Assembly (NCBI RefSeq): GCF_000972845.2
Contig: NC_040011.1
Coordinates: forward strand, 26,950,379 to 27,014,378
Direction: 5' to 3'
Source of the DNA: Larimichthys crocea
Lineage: Eukaryota > Chordata > Actinopteri > Sciaenidae
Length of the DNA stretch: 64,000 nucleotides
Below the pieces are notes generated by a model. That model was not told the DNA's origin. It made no database searches and saw only the letters and a list, made by a program, of their open reading frames with translations. The first letter of the stretch is position 1; every line of letters begins with the position of its first letter. Positions 10,839-25,800 of the stretch are shown here, piece by piece. Position numbers and translations under genes: made by a program.

Positions 10839-13800
10839 GTAATGTGGACGGTAATACCTCTCAGTGCAAATATTGATGGGATTGAGTCGTTTTTCCCATC
10901 AAGGACAAATCAATTTTCACAGGATGTCTACTTACTCAAGACAGATACATACAAAAACACACATGCACTCAATAAATTGACTATATAGACACACACAGAT
11001 ATAAAAAAAACAGACATACATAAATGTATTCACAGGGGTATTGTTTAGTGCTCTGTGTGACAGAGGGGACAAGGCTCCTGCTACAGTACAGAGTGCCCTT
11101 TTCCCACCTCAGAGTCTTATATCTGTCTCCATATAGGATCTGTTTGTAAAATGGATTGAGGGTGTGCCCAGGGTCATGTGCTATGATCTGTGCAATGCAT
11201 GTGATGGTTCTGCCATTGAGATATGAAAGGCTGGGGGTTGAGAGGCCAATGACTTTGGAGACTTTGGCTTGTAGTGTGTGACAAGTGGGTGGATTTGTTG
11301 TTCCTGGAGACCGTTAACATGGTAAAGAAACACATAGAGCAATAGGGTATTATACAGTAGGTTGTATGCGTTTTCAGTGAAGGTGAGGAAGAGATTAAGT
11401 GTTTAGAAATTGATAACTACATAGGCTGCCAGAAAAGACTGTTATCAAAGATATTGATCAATGCTTAGTCTACGGTCCAACCTCCAGTCAATACTATACA
11501 GTACAAAACTCGAAACTTTCTCCAAGTTTAATACAATTGATGGGGATGTTTTGGGAATGCCAAGGACCAGTTGTACTGAAAGCTTAAATAAACATTTTAA
11601 AGACAACATAGAATTAAAAAATTGATTTACCATGTTCTGGGTTCCTGGGTTACTTGCAGAGTAGTTTTTAAAATCCCTTTCTCGCTTACAGTAAAACTTA
11701 TTTACCAGTGCAGTGCAGACATCTCTTAAACTCTCGACTAGACTTTACATCTCAAGTCTCTGCATAAGTTAATTCAACCAAACATCCACTAGTAATCAAA
11801 TCAAGTCTGAGTGATTTGATCTAAATTTGTTTCTTATTTACACCGTAAATAAGTCACATGACATGAAATGAATCCACTCCAACTCATTGTTTCATTGTTG
11901 CTTTAAGGGACTTAGGAATTAGTTCTCACTCAGTTAACTAGACTGAACTAGAGCTTCAGTTAATGATTCTTTTAATTGATTACACAGGAAATAATAAAAA
12001 ACGTCCAAGAACACAAGCTGATCTTGTTTTCTTCAACCAGCAGTCCAGATATTCCTTCTACTATAATACAAAACAATAAATAGTAACAATTTCTCACATT
12101 TATGATGCTGGAACTATCAAATATTTGAAATTTCTGCTTGAAATTTGGCTTAAAAAGTAGTCTGGCATTGTCAGACCAATTCACAAATGCAAATTAATTC
12201 CCTGAATGCAATTGGATTCTTCATAGACACAGCCTTATCTGCAATGTGACACCACCTTGTCCTATTTAAACCATGAACAACCAATGTAATATTCCCACAC
12301 CATATTAGATGGACAGTTGTGATTGGTGTCCAGATTTTCCTCAGCTTTCTAGCTTATTGAACTCCCCTCTGGAAGGGTTGCCAGGAAAGTACGGCGGACA
12401 CAACTCGAGTTTTGGCCTGACCAGATTTGATCTGGTTACGGTTAGTAGGCGGGCAACACTTTCAACTGAGTTGAGCTAAGGTGTTGCGTTTTCAGCATTA
12501 GGCCATCCTGTGATTTATTTAACCAGGCCTATTGACTCCATTCGTATTCACAGGTGTGACCTGGGGGAATAGACAAACTCATTAACATATTAAACACACA
12601 GACACATAATTTGTACAGAAACCATGATTAAAAAAATCAATGAGCTTTTGATAAAATAAACAGTTTGATCAACACTGAGCCCACATGAGGATTAGCTGTT
12701 TCACCTCAGTGTTCATCTCTTTGTGACTTTCTGATGGTTAAGAGTGATGTGTGTGCTCAATAAATTATTATCACCTCTAAAGCTTCATTGCATACCAAAT
12801 ACAAAGGCACAATTGCCATTCTCATTACCCAATGGTAAGCTGCTGTTTTAACTTTTTAAACTTTAAGGTTAAGGCTTTAGAGAACATCAGTTAGAGTTGC
12901 TGACAGCAGAGTGTGCCACCTCAGTCCTCCCAGATAATTCCTCCTTAGTTCAGTGATTTGAACTGGCCGGTAAATCCCTTCAAGGGCTTGTGTGGACAGA
13001 AGGGCACACAAGCTCACAAACCTAGAGACTGAGACCCTATTGATTACGACACAAATCAGTGCTTATTTATCTTTCCAATAAAGATTTTCATCCTCATATT
13101 GACGGCAGGGAACCAATGCTGGTAAACCTGGGGGATTATAATCTGATTTAGATTACTGGCTGTCAACTGATTTTGCAGGACACAGTCAGGACTTTGAGTG
13201 ACGGGAGTTTAACTGTAACACAGACCAAATAACAGTTTTGTCAGTGCGCTTCTTCAATCCTCTCTGGTCTGTTTTGTCATGTACAGATCAATATTTGTCT
13301 CTGTTGGGACAACATGGCCAAGAGCATGTTTTCCACTTCACGTTGCAGAATGTGATAAAATATTATAAGATACAAATATAAAAACCATTTGATCGTGATG
13401 ATCAGGTCAACAACACATCAAGAGTTACACTTGATGTAGTAAATATGATCATTTATATGTTATAAATGAAATTAATTTAGCTTAGAAGTGGTATCCATTA
13501 TACAGAGATCAAGTTTGTGCAGGCCAGGTGCTTTCGTCTCCCTTTCTCTTTAAAGCTTCACACCCACACAAGTGTATTCTATTATTCTGGATTTTTTTTT
13601 TTTTAGCTTGGGCTTATGGTGGGATTTTGTTAAGGGAACCAAACTACAGGTGTAAAAATGTTCCATTTTAGCAGAACAGGAGGTCAGTCACACACAGTTT
13701 GAAATGCCCACACAGTTCAGAGCAGAGGTCTAATCAGCCAATAAACGAAAACATCTGTGTGGGTGGAGCATATGCTCGTAGAGTCTTTGATGCACTGCAG

Positions 13801-16800
13801 ACATATTTGCAAGCTCTTTTATATCAGACTTTCTCAATTTGGCATGTTGACAGCGTAATTGGGGGAGAGTTTCAATATTATCTAGGTGGCTTTTGGTTTA
13901 TTGGGCAGATCAAAAGAAAATAAATGGCTTTCCTGTGAGTTAAGACAGCCACTGGTGGGGAAAATAACAAAAAATCCCAGGATGTCTTTAAGGTGGGAAA
14001 GTCTCTCCACTGAAATCTTTGTAATTGACATGTTATATAGCCTTGTGGATGCTGTGTTAGGGGAGACTCTCATAAAGTTGGCACAGAGAGGAGATAGTGT
14101 GTGTGTGTGTGTGTGTACGTGCCTATTAGTCATACAGATTGTTGACTTGTTCAAAAATAGCACCAGACAACAAGCAGAATCTGATGCAGTAGCTAAATCA
14201 AAGCGGACAAAATAGTGCTTTTAATTATTATTTGGGGAATAAAACACTAATAATCTACAATGATACAAGGAAACAATACTGTACTTGAAGGTGTGTGTGA
14301 AAGGTAGAACTGTTAAAATTGATGCTCTGTGGATTCTCTCCTGTGTGACAGGAAGTATTTGGAGAAATGCTACCTCGGATGCAAGGGATGTTCTTTTATT
14401 TCCCAGTATATCACCTTAGGTGTAGGTGATGCATCTCAGAAAATAGTGTAGACATGCAGATATATACACATACGCACACATACAGTAGCCTGCATTAACA
14501 CACACTCGTAATTGGTTCTGTAAGTACAGCAGAGTTTCCCTTTCCACCCCCTTTTCAATTTTCAGTGCTGTCAGTTTGTGCAGTGTCTCTGAAAGTAGAC
14601 TTGTATTGACAGTGAGAGGTTTGTGGCTCCTGTTTAACCCGACTCCAACTCCCACAACGACTGGTGTGATGAGCCTCCCAATTAACAGGACAATGAAAAG
14701 AACAACACTTAACATCATCCTATTTCTCCTTGTCCCTCCTCATCCCTCTTTTGTCCTGTGTGATGCTTAAAAACAGGTTCTGTTCTCTCTTCTCAATAAT
14801 CCATCCAATATTGATGCTACTTCTGCCCTCTTGTCTTGCTCTTCTCTTCTCTTCTATCCTATCCATTCCTCTCTTCTTCCTCTGCCCTTCCTTTCTTCTC
14901 CTAGTCCTCTTGTTTTCACTCCTCTCCTCTCTTTTCTTCACTTCTTTTATATGTTCCTCTTTCTCTTTTCTCTCTACAGATACACCCTCTTCCTCTCCTC
15001 TCCTTTTTTTAAATTTTCTCTCCTCTCTTCTCCTCTCCTCTTCTCTCTGAAATGTTCCATTTTCAGCACAGCATGCCTTTATTATCTGAGATGCCTGGCT
15101 TCCCGAACGTCTGGTCACTCTAAAACTTCTCCGACAAAGCAGAGAGGGAAATTGCATCCAAGTTTTCTATAGAGAATTAAAGCGTTTTAAGAAATGTGAA
15201 TTATTGATCTTAAGTGGATTTATTCCGATGTCATTTTTGGGTGTGGGATGACTTCCCTCTGTGCTGCGTGTGTTTGTGTGTGCGTGTGTTGAATATGTTT
15301 TGGTCTGGGAGCACACTTACTGTGTGTACTTCAGGTGATGATGTTTGAGGGGCTTGTATGTGTTTGGGTATTTTGGCAGGGATTTTGTGTCTTTGTAGCA
15401 CCTGCAGTATCTTCTCTGCCTCATGCGAGAAGGCAAATGAAATGAATATGTATCCTCCTCTGCTGTCAGAAGTATGTTAAGAAGGGCTGTCCAGAGGGAG
15501 GAGTAAACGGAACGGCATCCACATGTTTAGACAGTCAATGAAGTCAGTTCCTCCCTCTGACTTTTTCTACGCAATGTATAATGTATCTTAATCTGATCTG
15601 AAGGCTTCGCTCTTAACGTTCTTTCAACCAAAGACGAAGCTTCTGAGTGTGAAATTTAGCTGGAATTAAAGTTTTAACATGACAGCTGGCTCAGGGAATC
15701 CGTGGCTCAGCTCCTCTTTGGGCAGCAAAGCAGCTAAAGAGAGGATGGAGAGAATAGAGACGATGAAAAGAGGGTAGGGGATAGGAAAGGGAAGGAAGCA
15801 AGGAGGAGCGAAGATGTGAGGTTGAAGAGAGGAATTTGTTTGTCATTAGAGGAAGAGTGTCACAGAAGAAGAGCGGAAAAGACAGACAGGAGGTTTTCTC
15901 TATGACTGTTGCACTGGGAATCTTATCTCGTGCCACAGCTCCCCACCGTTACACACTTTTGCATGTTTGCTTGGTGCCGCCAGTGTTTGCTGGTGTTTCA
16001 ATTGGGGGCTTTCTGTTTAACTCTGCTCAGCGGGTGTTATCAGCCCTGCTGGGCTCTGGACCTGGGGTGTTTCTTTATTAAATAGGCACTGAAACACTTT
16101 CACTGCTGCGCCGCACAACTCTGTTAATTCCAGCTAGTAATGTAGATTTTCAGCTGAAATTGTAATCTCTTCATACCGTAAGAGGATTGAGTGCGCTGGC
16201 TTCAACTAAATAAATTACTTTGAAGAGGGGGGATATCCCTGGCATTAATTCACACACCTGCAGTGTGTTTTATACAGAACAAAGATTAGTGTAGAAGAAT
16301 GAAGAAGCTTGACACACTGGCTTTTTTCAAAGCCCTGCGGAGACTCTGGGTATCTGCTCAGTGATGGAGTAAAGACGTGTGTCTGTGTGTGTGTGTCTTC
16401 TAGCATACTGAGCTCTACGGCCGTAATTTGCATAAAGTGTGCCGTTGGAAGTGGACCAGTGGAGCTGTGCTTTCCAGCTAATTGGCTCTTCTGTGCGAGC
16501 AGGCCAGCTGACCAGTACTCCCAGTAGATTTGGTCTTCTATTGTGCCTGCGGGCTCTCAACAGAAGCAGACAGTCATATAATATCATGTGGTCCTGCCAG
16601 TAGGCTATAGATCGCTGCTAGTGTGTGTGTGTCCAGTCATTCCTATACTGTCGTTAACTAATGTATTACAACAAGTTGGTGTTTCTTTATGTGTTGGTGT
16701 TATCATAAAGCAAGCCTACATAATTGTAAATAAATAAATAACATTACTTCCTACTAATTCACAAACAGTAGTACACATCCTTGTTCAATTAATTGCTCTC

Positions 16801-19800
16801 AGACTTATTTTCTGCTACAGTCTTGCATGTTCTTGTTTCATCAGTAGAATATGGTGGCAAAATGTAGCTAAACTACTGTGTAACTGCCATTTGTGGCCAC
16901 AGTGGCTTACTCCCATGATACATATTCTCTCTATTGTTGTGTCTGAATTAAGGATCCTCCAAAAGCTGCATTACTAAAATGAATAATGGGCTAACAAAGC
17001 TACTCCACACGCGACCAATGCAGTCTCCTTTTGATCGAACTTGTGTCAGCATCCCATATTGTACTCCCATATGTGCTGGTCAGTTGCTCAATGATGCGTT
17101 CAGACGATCCTTGTCAACTTGTGGAGACCAGGAAATATTACCACATTTTATGTGCCGGGTATTTCTGCTCAGGTGGTCATTGGTCACTGGTGATACATCA
17201 CTTGAATTAGACCAATGAAAATGCCACTGCAGAATGTGAATAATGGAAGTCAGACATAAACTCTGTTTGTTCTTGTTAGCAACACGACATGTTGTGAATC
17301 ACTGGGAATTACAGATAAAGCTTGGGACTATCTGTAAATTGGGGCTTTACAATCTGTCCAGCATATGATACACACAATTGTTTTGGTCTAGTTTAATCAA
17401 CCTAAATGCATATAAATCAATTTCTTTCTCAGAATGACTTGCTGCAACACCTTCTGCTTCTTAACACCTTTCTCCTGATTGCCTGTTGCTGTTTGTCTGA
17501 GTCTGAGTCTCTACATTTACACAGCTTGAATTGACTTTGCCAATAGATCATAACTTACACTGGGCATTATTGAAATATGGCACAGTGGTATTGACAAAAA
17601 GTTTGCTTCAGTTTGACGGTGGCTTCCGAGTCGTAAACATGAAAATGTTTGCTGTTACAAGTTGCAACTAGCTGCTTAAGTGCACGTTCATTTCATCAGT
17701 TGCTGCAGAAGACGTTCAGTTTACAGTGTGAAAAATACAGCATTGTCAGACTTGAAAAGCCAATGATTGTATTTTTTACTTTTTAGTTTATACAGTTTAT
17801 ATAGTTTATTCTTTATAGTTTTCACATTATTTGATAATGTAAATAATAATTGTTCATTCATTTCAAGTTGTTTGACTAATAGTTTCACTGCAGTTATACT
17901 ACTGGTCTCTGTTAAGTTCAGCTTAGCCTCACTTTTCTCAGCTACAATGTTGATTAAACCAGCACTTTATGCGTTCTCATTCTCTTCCACTTTGAAACAC
18001 TCCCCCTCTCTCTGTTTGTCTCCCTGCAGGCATTCATGGAGGATGTCAAGTCTCGCGGGCCGTTCATCTACTCAGTCTTGGAGTCTGCCCAGGCCTTTCT
18101 GGCTCAGCACCCCTTCCAGGAGCCGGAGGAGACCCTGACCGATGGAAAAGGTCTGCTTCCTTCATACTCTATGCCAACTGCTGTGCCAGCTAAAATATCA
18201 TACTCACAACCTCGCTGGGCTAAGCCCCAGAGTTCATTTGGTAGGACCCATGCAGATGAAATCTTCCATTAGTAGTTATTAGCAGTGATCCATCCTCTGA
18301 TGTCACACTGAGTTTAGGGAAAGAGCCGGGTCGGGACCAATTAGCTCTAGTTCACCAGCTCTACAGTACCATCTGCTCAGATCAATAATACGGCAAGTTT
18401 AGATTTTTCTCCACCGACAGGTCCTCTTCATAATGTCTGGCTCCGAACACAGGATGCTCACCAGGGAATACTGTAGCAATCTACTTTACTGTGATCACCT
18501 TGTGTCTCCGACTTGTTTTGCTCCTTTTCTTCCTGTCTTCCCTTTCATGGCATTCGTACCGTTTTTCTCCAAACGTTCTTTGTCTGACTTCTAATCCCTG
18601 TTCTCCTCTTCACCCTGCTCTTTTAACATCTTCGTTTGCACCTTTATCCTTTTATCCTTGCTTGTCCCCTTCTAACCTCTTCCACCCTCTGCAGAGGTGT
18701 CTCCACGTCGGCGGATCTTAAATGTGAGCCGCTCGGTGTGGAAGCAGGCGAACGTGGCCAGTGACCTGTGGGAAAAGCTGACAGCGCGATGTGTGGACCG
18801 CCATAGGTCAGACATTTTTTTTTACACTGCGTATATCTTGTATGGGTTAAGTGTGGTTTCTGCAGTAGTGGGAAATAAATTTACTCAGATACTTAATTTA
18901 AGTGCAGGTTTGAAATAGTTCTTGTAATTTATTGGATACTACTGTACTTTGAGCACTTCGAGTCTACTACATTTCATTAAAAATATGATATGAAAGAATA
19001 GGTTTTTACTGTACTACATTTATCTGACAGCTATAGTTATAAGCTACTTTACAGCTTAAATCAAAACATATGCGAAACATATACTGTATAATACAATGCA
19101 TTGAGTGGTTCAACCGTTTTGCTTTATTAACCCAGTCACATTCAGATGTCTAGGAGTTGTTAGCCATTTCACACATTTCACTTCTAAACCTGTGTTTTCT
19201 GAATCAGAACCAAAGAGATGAAAGTCTCCAAGGTCTCAAAAACAAAACAAAGATTAAAGAAAAGCCCAAAAGATGAAAACATTTATGTTGCAGAGCTTGT
19301 TTACAATTTTTTCCCTGATTTTTCCAACATTACTAGTTCAACCCCTAGGTTGGTATCAACTGGACAAAACTACTAAACTATTTATAAAGTAGTTAAAGCA
19401 AACTCCTCCAGCCACAACAGTAAAATGCTGCTCATGCATTGCTTCATCAGTATTAATGATCTAATAATGCCAAATATAATAATCAGTCACAGGGGACATT
19501 TCTCTTCTGAATTAATAATTAATAATTCTGACATTTTGTAGGCTGTTCAATGCAGGACGTTACCTGTTTTCCATCGCTGTATTAGTAAAAGATCTGAATA
19601 CTTCTTCCACATCTTATTATCGGGCATTTGTCAGTTGTTTTGGAAGCACAAGGAAAATATTGAAGTTATCATTTCAGTTGTGTTAAGTTAAAAAAAGGTA
19701 TTTAAATATTAATGGTTTTGGTGAACAAAAAAAGAGCTTTTGAGAGCATTGATGATTGATGTTTTGCAAACATGAACAGGGTTAGAAGTAGATTTTCAGT

Positions 19801-22800
19801 CAGAAATCTGTTCAGGATAGGTGATTATTTCTTAATTAAATGAATAATAATAATTTGGTAGAGCTCAGTAAATTCTACAGTCCATGCACTCTTGAAGCTC
19901 AAATGCAAAACAACTTGGCTTTTCTTTGTTATCTAAAAGCTAAAAGTTTGAGTTAATACATTTTTGTTCCTCCTGAGTGAAGAACTGAATCATGCTTGAA
20001 TATAAATGCTATGTTATTCCTCACAAAGGGTAGAAATTGGCTCCATTTATTTATTTATTGTTTTAAAACTGCGTCTTTCTCCTTCTTTTTTCTATTTTTT
20101 TTTATTAAAATATTAAAATATTTGGATATATGTAACAGGAGAGAAAGTAGGGAGAGAATGCGGTTCAAAGAAATGTGTGTAAAGTATATTTGTTGGATAA
20201 TAAATAATAATAATAAATAAATAATAAAAGGACCTTTTTACCATACAATAACAGGAGTGTTTCTCCCAGTGACTGTGTGTGTTGATCCGCAGCAGGCCCT
20301 TGCAGCAATATATTACATGTAATACACTTACCATAACCTGATTACAAAATGTGGCGAATATAATCCATTACAGAAACAGTCAGGAAAACACATTTATCAA
20401 CTTTTAGATTATTAAAAAATTCAGAATTCATCCAGAATATGAAAAGGTGTCTTCAAAGAAGAGGCATTTAAATAAATTATCTTTAAATGCATGCTCTGTG
20501 GATTTGTGTAGTTTTTTTTTTTTTTTTGTCTGTTGCTCGCATTAGCTCCAATTTTTAATGGCTCATTAGTTAGCTGTAATGAATTATATTTTAAACAACT
20601 CCTCCACAGACACATGGAAAGGACCTTAGAGCGTCTACTTCAGATCCAGGCAGCGATGGAGGAGCTGGCCGTGGCCCTGGAGCAGGCAGAGGGGGTGAGA
20701 GACGCCTGGGAGCCTGTCGGAGACCTCTTCATCGATTCTCTGCAGGACCATATAGACGCCACCAAGGTAGACACCCACAGAAAACCACTCTGCATTACAT
20801 GCACGCTCTCTCCTCTCTCTTTATTGTTACCTCTCTCATACAGACACACACACACACTTGTACATGCAGACGCATTATTATGATTCTCCGATATAAATTG
20901 GTTTTTACCTGTGGAGTAACTTAATTGTCTCCTCTGGGATAATCTCCTCTCCTGGCTAACCCTGAAACGGCACACATTGTGATGCTGATACGATGTAAAC
21001 AAACATCAAAACATTGACATCCATCTTCTTTTTATCACAAGAACACAGCAGTGATGTGTTACTTGTGAATAAGTGAGAGATGTGTATCAGGCTGTGTTGC
21101 TTTAATATGTTTGTTTTGGTTGCCGGCGTACACATCCCTGTCAGAGTAACTGTGATGTGACAGATGATGACAAGGACGTGGCACTTCAAACTGACACGGT
21201 AGAGATGGCAGGGTTACAATCCTCAGTTGAATAGATGTTGTTAAACAAATGACAGGTCGTTGGTTTAGTCATTATGGAGTGCCGAGTGTCGCTGTTGCTT
21301 GTAATTGTGTGGCACTATTCATTAGAAGTGAGGGCACTTCACAGTAATCATCTCAGTGTTTGGACTCCTGTCACAACCAGCACATGTTCAGCACACTCTT
21401 CAGGGCAGCTTCGTCAGCTGGCCTCATATGCACTCACTCATTTTTTTTCCATTTACGCACAGACACATACCAAAGCAGACACATGGATGCATGCAAATAA
21501 AACACGATAATAAACACACATTATGCACATTTGCAAACACACGTAAAGAGCTTCAGTAGCTGTTTAGAAATGAATCGTTTGCAGAAGATTCACAGCTTCC
21601 CGAAATCTTTTAAATGGCTTGTTTTGTCCAATCAACAGTCTGAAACAAACAAAAACAAAAAAACATTTATTATCAAAAAAAATAAAAATGTCGCAACCCA
21701 TCAGCTAACATGTGATGACAATTTAGCCTTTGGTGGCAACAGCCAATGTTTCTAGGCTTCCAGTGCGGCCAGCGGATCTATCTGGAAAATGGATAATCGA
21801 TATCCTCTGCAGTCAGATTAGCAACTTAATACACTAGAATGACACATTTCTGCTAATCTCTATAAACAGTTATCTGCATAAGAATGCAAATAACTGAGCT
21901 AATAAAAAGCTAAATGTTGTCAAGCGATAGCCGATGGATTATGAGATTGCATTTCTGCCAAAGTGTTTCGCCTATTTTGCTCTTCATTCAGACTGTTGCA
22001 ACCAAAGCAGGTGATTGGTCAATACTGCTCACACTAAATATCTACCAAATCTTGGTCTTGAGCTTCTGTTCATCACATAAAACTGAGAAAAACAGCAAAC
22101 GCTCACATCTGAGAAGTTCAAACCATCCAAACTGTTTTGCTTTGCTAGACAAATTTAAACAAAATTACTTACAGTAAGCTATAGTATGCAGTGACACATA
22201 CATTGACACACAAGAGTGCAGACTTCTGCTTGAATATTTTTACATGAATTTATATCCTGTCATTCAAATGACACTCACACGGGCGGGGAATAAAAAAAGG
22301 CAGGAAAGCATTCCATAAGAAACATGTGACTTCAGGCTGTCCTCGGGCTGAGTTTGCTGACGTACATGCTGTCACAGCCTACTTGGCTGATAATGGTGCG
22401 TAGTACCTTTCACTCCCAATCTTTTATTTATGTTTCTACAGGGTACTGTCAAATAAAGACATTGTGGCTCCGTCACACTGGCAAACAGTCACAATTGTTT
22501 ATTTATTTTGGGTGTCTTTGTTTGCTCTTTTTTTTTTTGGATTTAGGTCACTTTCAGGTCAGTTTAGTTTTCAAAAGTCTTCAAAAGGAGTAAAACATTT
22601 ATTACATACACCCTACATTGCAAAATAATTAATAGACTATCATATGTGCACATAAGCTGCCCACACATATTGTATCCTGAGTTAGACACTGTGCACTGTA
22701 TACATTCCCTAGTTTCCCACATTGTCCACATATAACATTTACTATGAACGTTGGTGCTATTCCAATCAGTATTTTAACTTTGATTGAAGTTAATAAATGT

Positions 22801-25800
22801 TTGCCAGAGCTGACAGCAATACTGGATCACAGCCCAATGTTTGTCCAGTTTGTCTGTGTCTGATTCCTTTCTGAATATTATCCACTTCCCTCTTTTCCGT
22901 CTACCCCCTCAGCTCTCTCACTCTCTCTCTCGTACTTCTGCAGTTATTTAAGGAGGAGCTGACCCAGGTGAAGGAGGGCATGAAGCACATCAATGATCTG
23001 GCCCACCAGCTGGCGATCTCTGATGTCCATTTGTCGATGGAGAACGCCCGTGCCCTGGAGCATCTCAACAGCAGATGGAAAGTGCTTCAGGTAGAGTTCA
23101 CTGCCGGGTCTGTGTTGTCTGTTTGACATCGTTAGCAGCAGCTTTTTTTTTTTTTTGCAGTCTAATTCAAGGGAGACATTAGAAAGTGATTTAGTGTATA
23201 ATGTTTGTCTTGATACAAGTTATGGGTTTATGTGAGGCTTCAATGGTGCTCAGACCTCAAGCTTCCAGCTGCTTTATGTCTTTTTATCTTTTTAAGCTTG
23301 TGAAGGACATCGGTGCGTTTCAGGGGGTGCATATCATTAGAACAGGTGATCTAAGCATGTAATGCAAGCTGATAGACAGACGGTAGTTACTCACAGGGAT
23401 CATTAAAACCACTGAACTAAGGGGTTCATACCACTATATGCAAGTAAGATATCAACATACAACCAGTCAGGGAAGAAGCATAAATCTGAACATCACAGGC
23501 TTCCCCTCATAGCTTAAAGATCCACACCAGGGGCTGAGGCACTGGCTGTGAACTGCAACATCATCTGGTTTGAGTCCAGGTGGAAAACATTGTTGTTTGT
23601 TTGCCCCCCGTCTCTCTCCCCTCATTTTCTGACATCTACTTACTATCAACTATGGAATAAAAGCTTAAAAAAACTAAAACAACAAACAAGCTACCCCAGT
23701 GACTAATCTTGTAAGTTATACAATTTTAAGTACATTTTTGTCCTTCAGATAAGATGAAAGACAGAGTAATACATTAAACAAAACAAGATTCCTGGCTGGA
23801 TCCAAACCAGGGACGTCGCAATAACTTCAATATCAATACCTTAAACCTTACGTCACAAGGATCCCCCATTTTGGTTTTAGTTTTAACACAAGCCATTCCT
23901 CTCAGTTTGTTTTTAATCAATAAGCAGACTCCTGCTTATGTTGTGTAACACATTGCAGTGGAAGAAGATGTGGAAAATAAAATAAAAAAAAACAATAGAT
24001 GTTTTGAGCTATCCATCCAAATGTCAGTAAAGGTGGATATGAGGGATTTACTTAAACTGCTAAAACTGTGGTAAACATACACCACTGTTCAAAGGTCTGA
24101 CACAAAAGCTCAATTTGGATAAGGTAGCTGAGAGGACTATGTAGAAAGTCTTCTTAACAAATCTAAAAATGTTATTTTGTATATAAGGCTTACAAAAATA
24201 GTAACGGTTTGTTCATAGGGAACAAAACACCCATTTTTATTTGAACATGGTTAAAATGAAAAGGGGCATAGAGAGACCAGCAGTTAAATACGAGGATGTT
24301 AAACAAAAAATATGATTGAGCTATAGCAAAGCTGTTTTTGAAACAAAATGAAACAGAGGGTTAGCACTACTGGAATTGGATCAGAGAATATCGACTGAAC
24401 ATAACAACTATGAGCTGACAAATAAACCTATTAAATCAAACCACTGAGTAGACTGCAGAGGGCACAAAGAAAAACAAGTTCCCAAAATATTAAGAACACA
24501 ATTGTAAGCACTGTTGTTCTTCAATAATGATGTTTGTTCACTTACACTTGTCTGAAATGGAAACTAAATATAAAATTGGTATTTGGGGATAAAAATAGTT
24601 TCAACAGTATTGGCCCTGTCGCATAACACCTTTCTTTTGAGTCCAAGTAGTTTAAATATAAATAATGCACTTGGTGTCTAATTCTGTTTTTATTAATGTT
24701 AAAATAACCTTTAGCGAAGTAAAGTAGAAAAACATTAATATAACAGGTCATTTCAAACTTTTGAACAGTGGTGTATATTTAAATCACCTTGGTTACAACA
24801 TGGCTAAAACCAGGCCAAGTATTCAGTTTGATTTCACCTGAAGCTGTTTACTGTGAAGAAGCTGTAGTACATAGTACACAGTATTGAGTTTACATTAAGC
24901 TTTAGCGCACTAGTTTCAGTACGGACCTGTTTTCTAACAGCTGTTGTTTTGCTGCAGCATTTAATCCCTGTGATTAGTGCAGCTCACTATTTTTTTTTAA
25001 TGAACACACTTAAAGAAGACAAAAAAGCATTTGCATGGTGTTTGTCAAAGAGTATAACTACTGTTTGAATGTTTACCGGTTTAAATGTAGAGTTGTTGTA
25101 TAAATTAGTTCTTCTGTATTTTTTATGCATCAAGAATTTGAGGTTAAAGTGAAAAATACAAATGAATGAACAGATTTGAACCTCTGCATTTACATGAAGT
25201 GGGCAATTCTTCAATAAATCTCAGGCACTTACTCTTAAAGCCTTTTAAAATTTTCAAGAATAAAGTGCCTTGGATTCACTGAACTGGACTTGCCCTCCCC
25301 TACGATGCTCAGCTGAATGTATGGATGCATTATCCAGTGAGCATTACTGTAACTCTAGTCAATGTGCAACTTTCAAGCTTAGGCTGCATGCTCCATCAGC
25401 ATCCTTTGCAGCGCTTCTACAAGCACAAGAAAACCCCACTCAGTCTTCCCTACACCTCACGTAAGAACACCCTGTTCCCATTAGATAACCCTCATGACAC
25501 CTTCTCCACAGCCTGTCGTTCATGGCATCGTCATGATGTTGTAATTGCCTCTCCAGCCTCTCCTCCTCTGTCTCCCTCTCATCTGATGATGATTTTAATG
25601 TCCAACAATTCTGTAAAATTGATTTCCAGTATCCACTTTACACACTTGCTGTCTCTCTGACTCTTTACAGGTTTCATGTTGCCTCTGTGGCTTTGGATTA
25701 GGTTGAACATTGTAGGCATCAGTAGCAATGGAGCTAGAAGCATGACTCTAGAGATGACAGTGTTGTCAGTCAGTCCAAGACTTTGGACTAAAATATCTTA

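Noticed and set aside
14720..15157. 145-codon - strand open frame rich in Lys, Arg and Glu
   Set aside because: It is the antisense of the polypyrimidine tract; its composition and lack of any recognisable domain mark it as low-complexity artefact.
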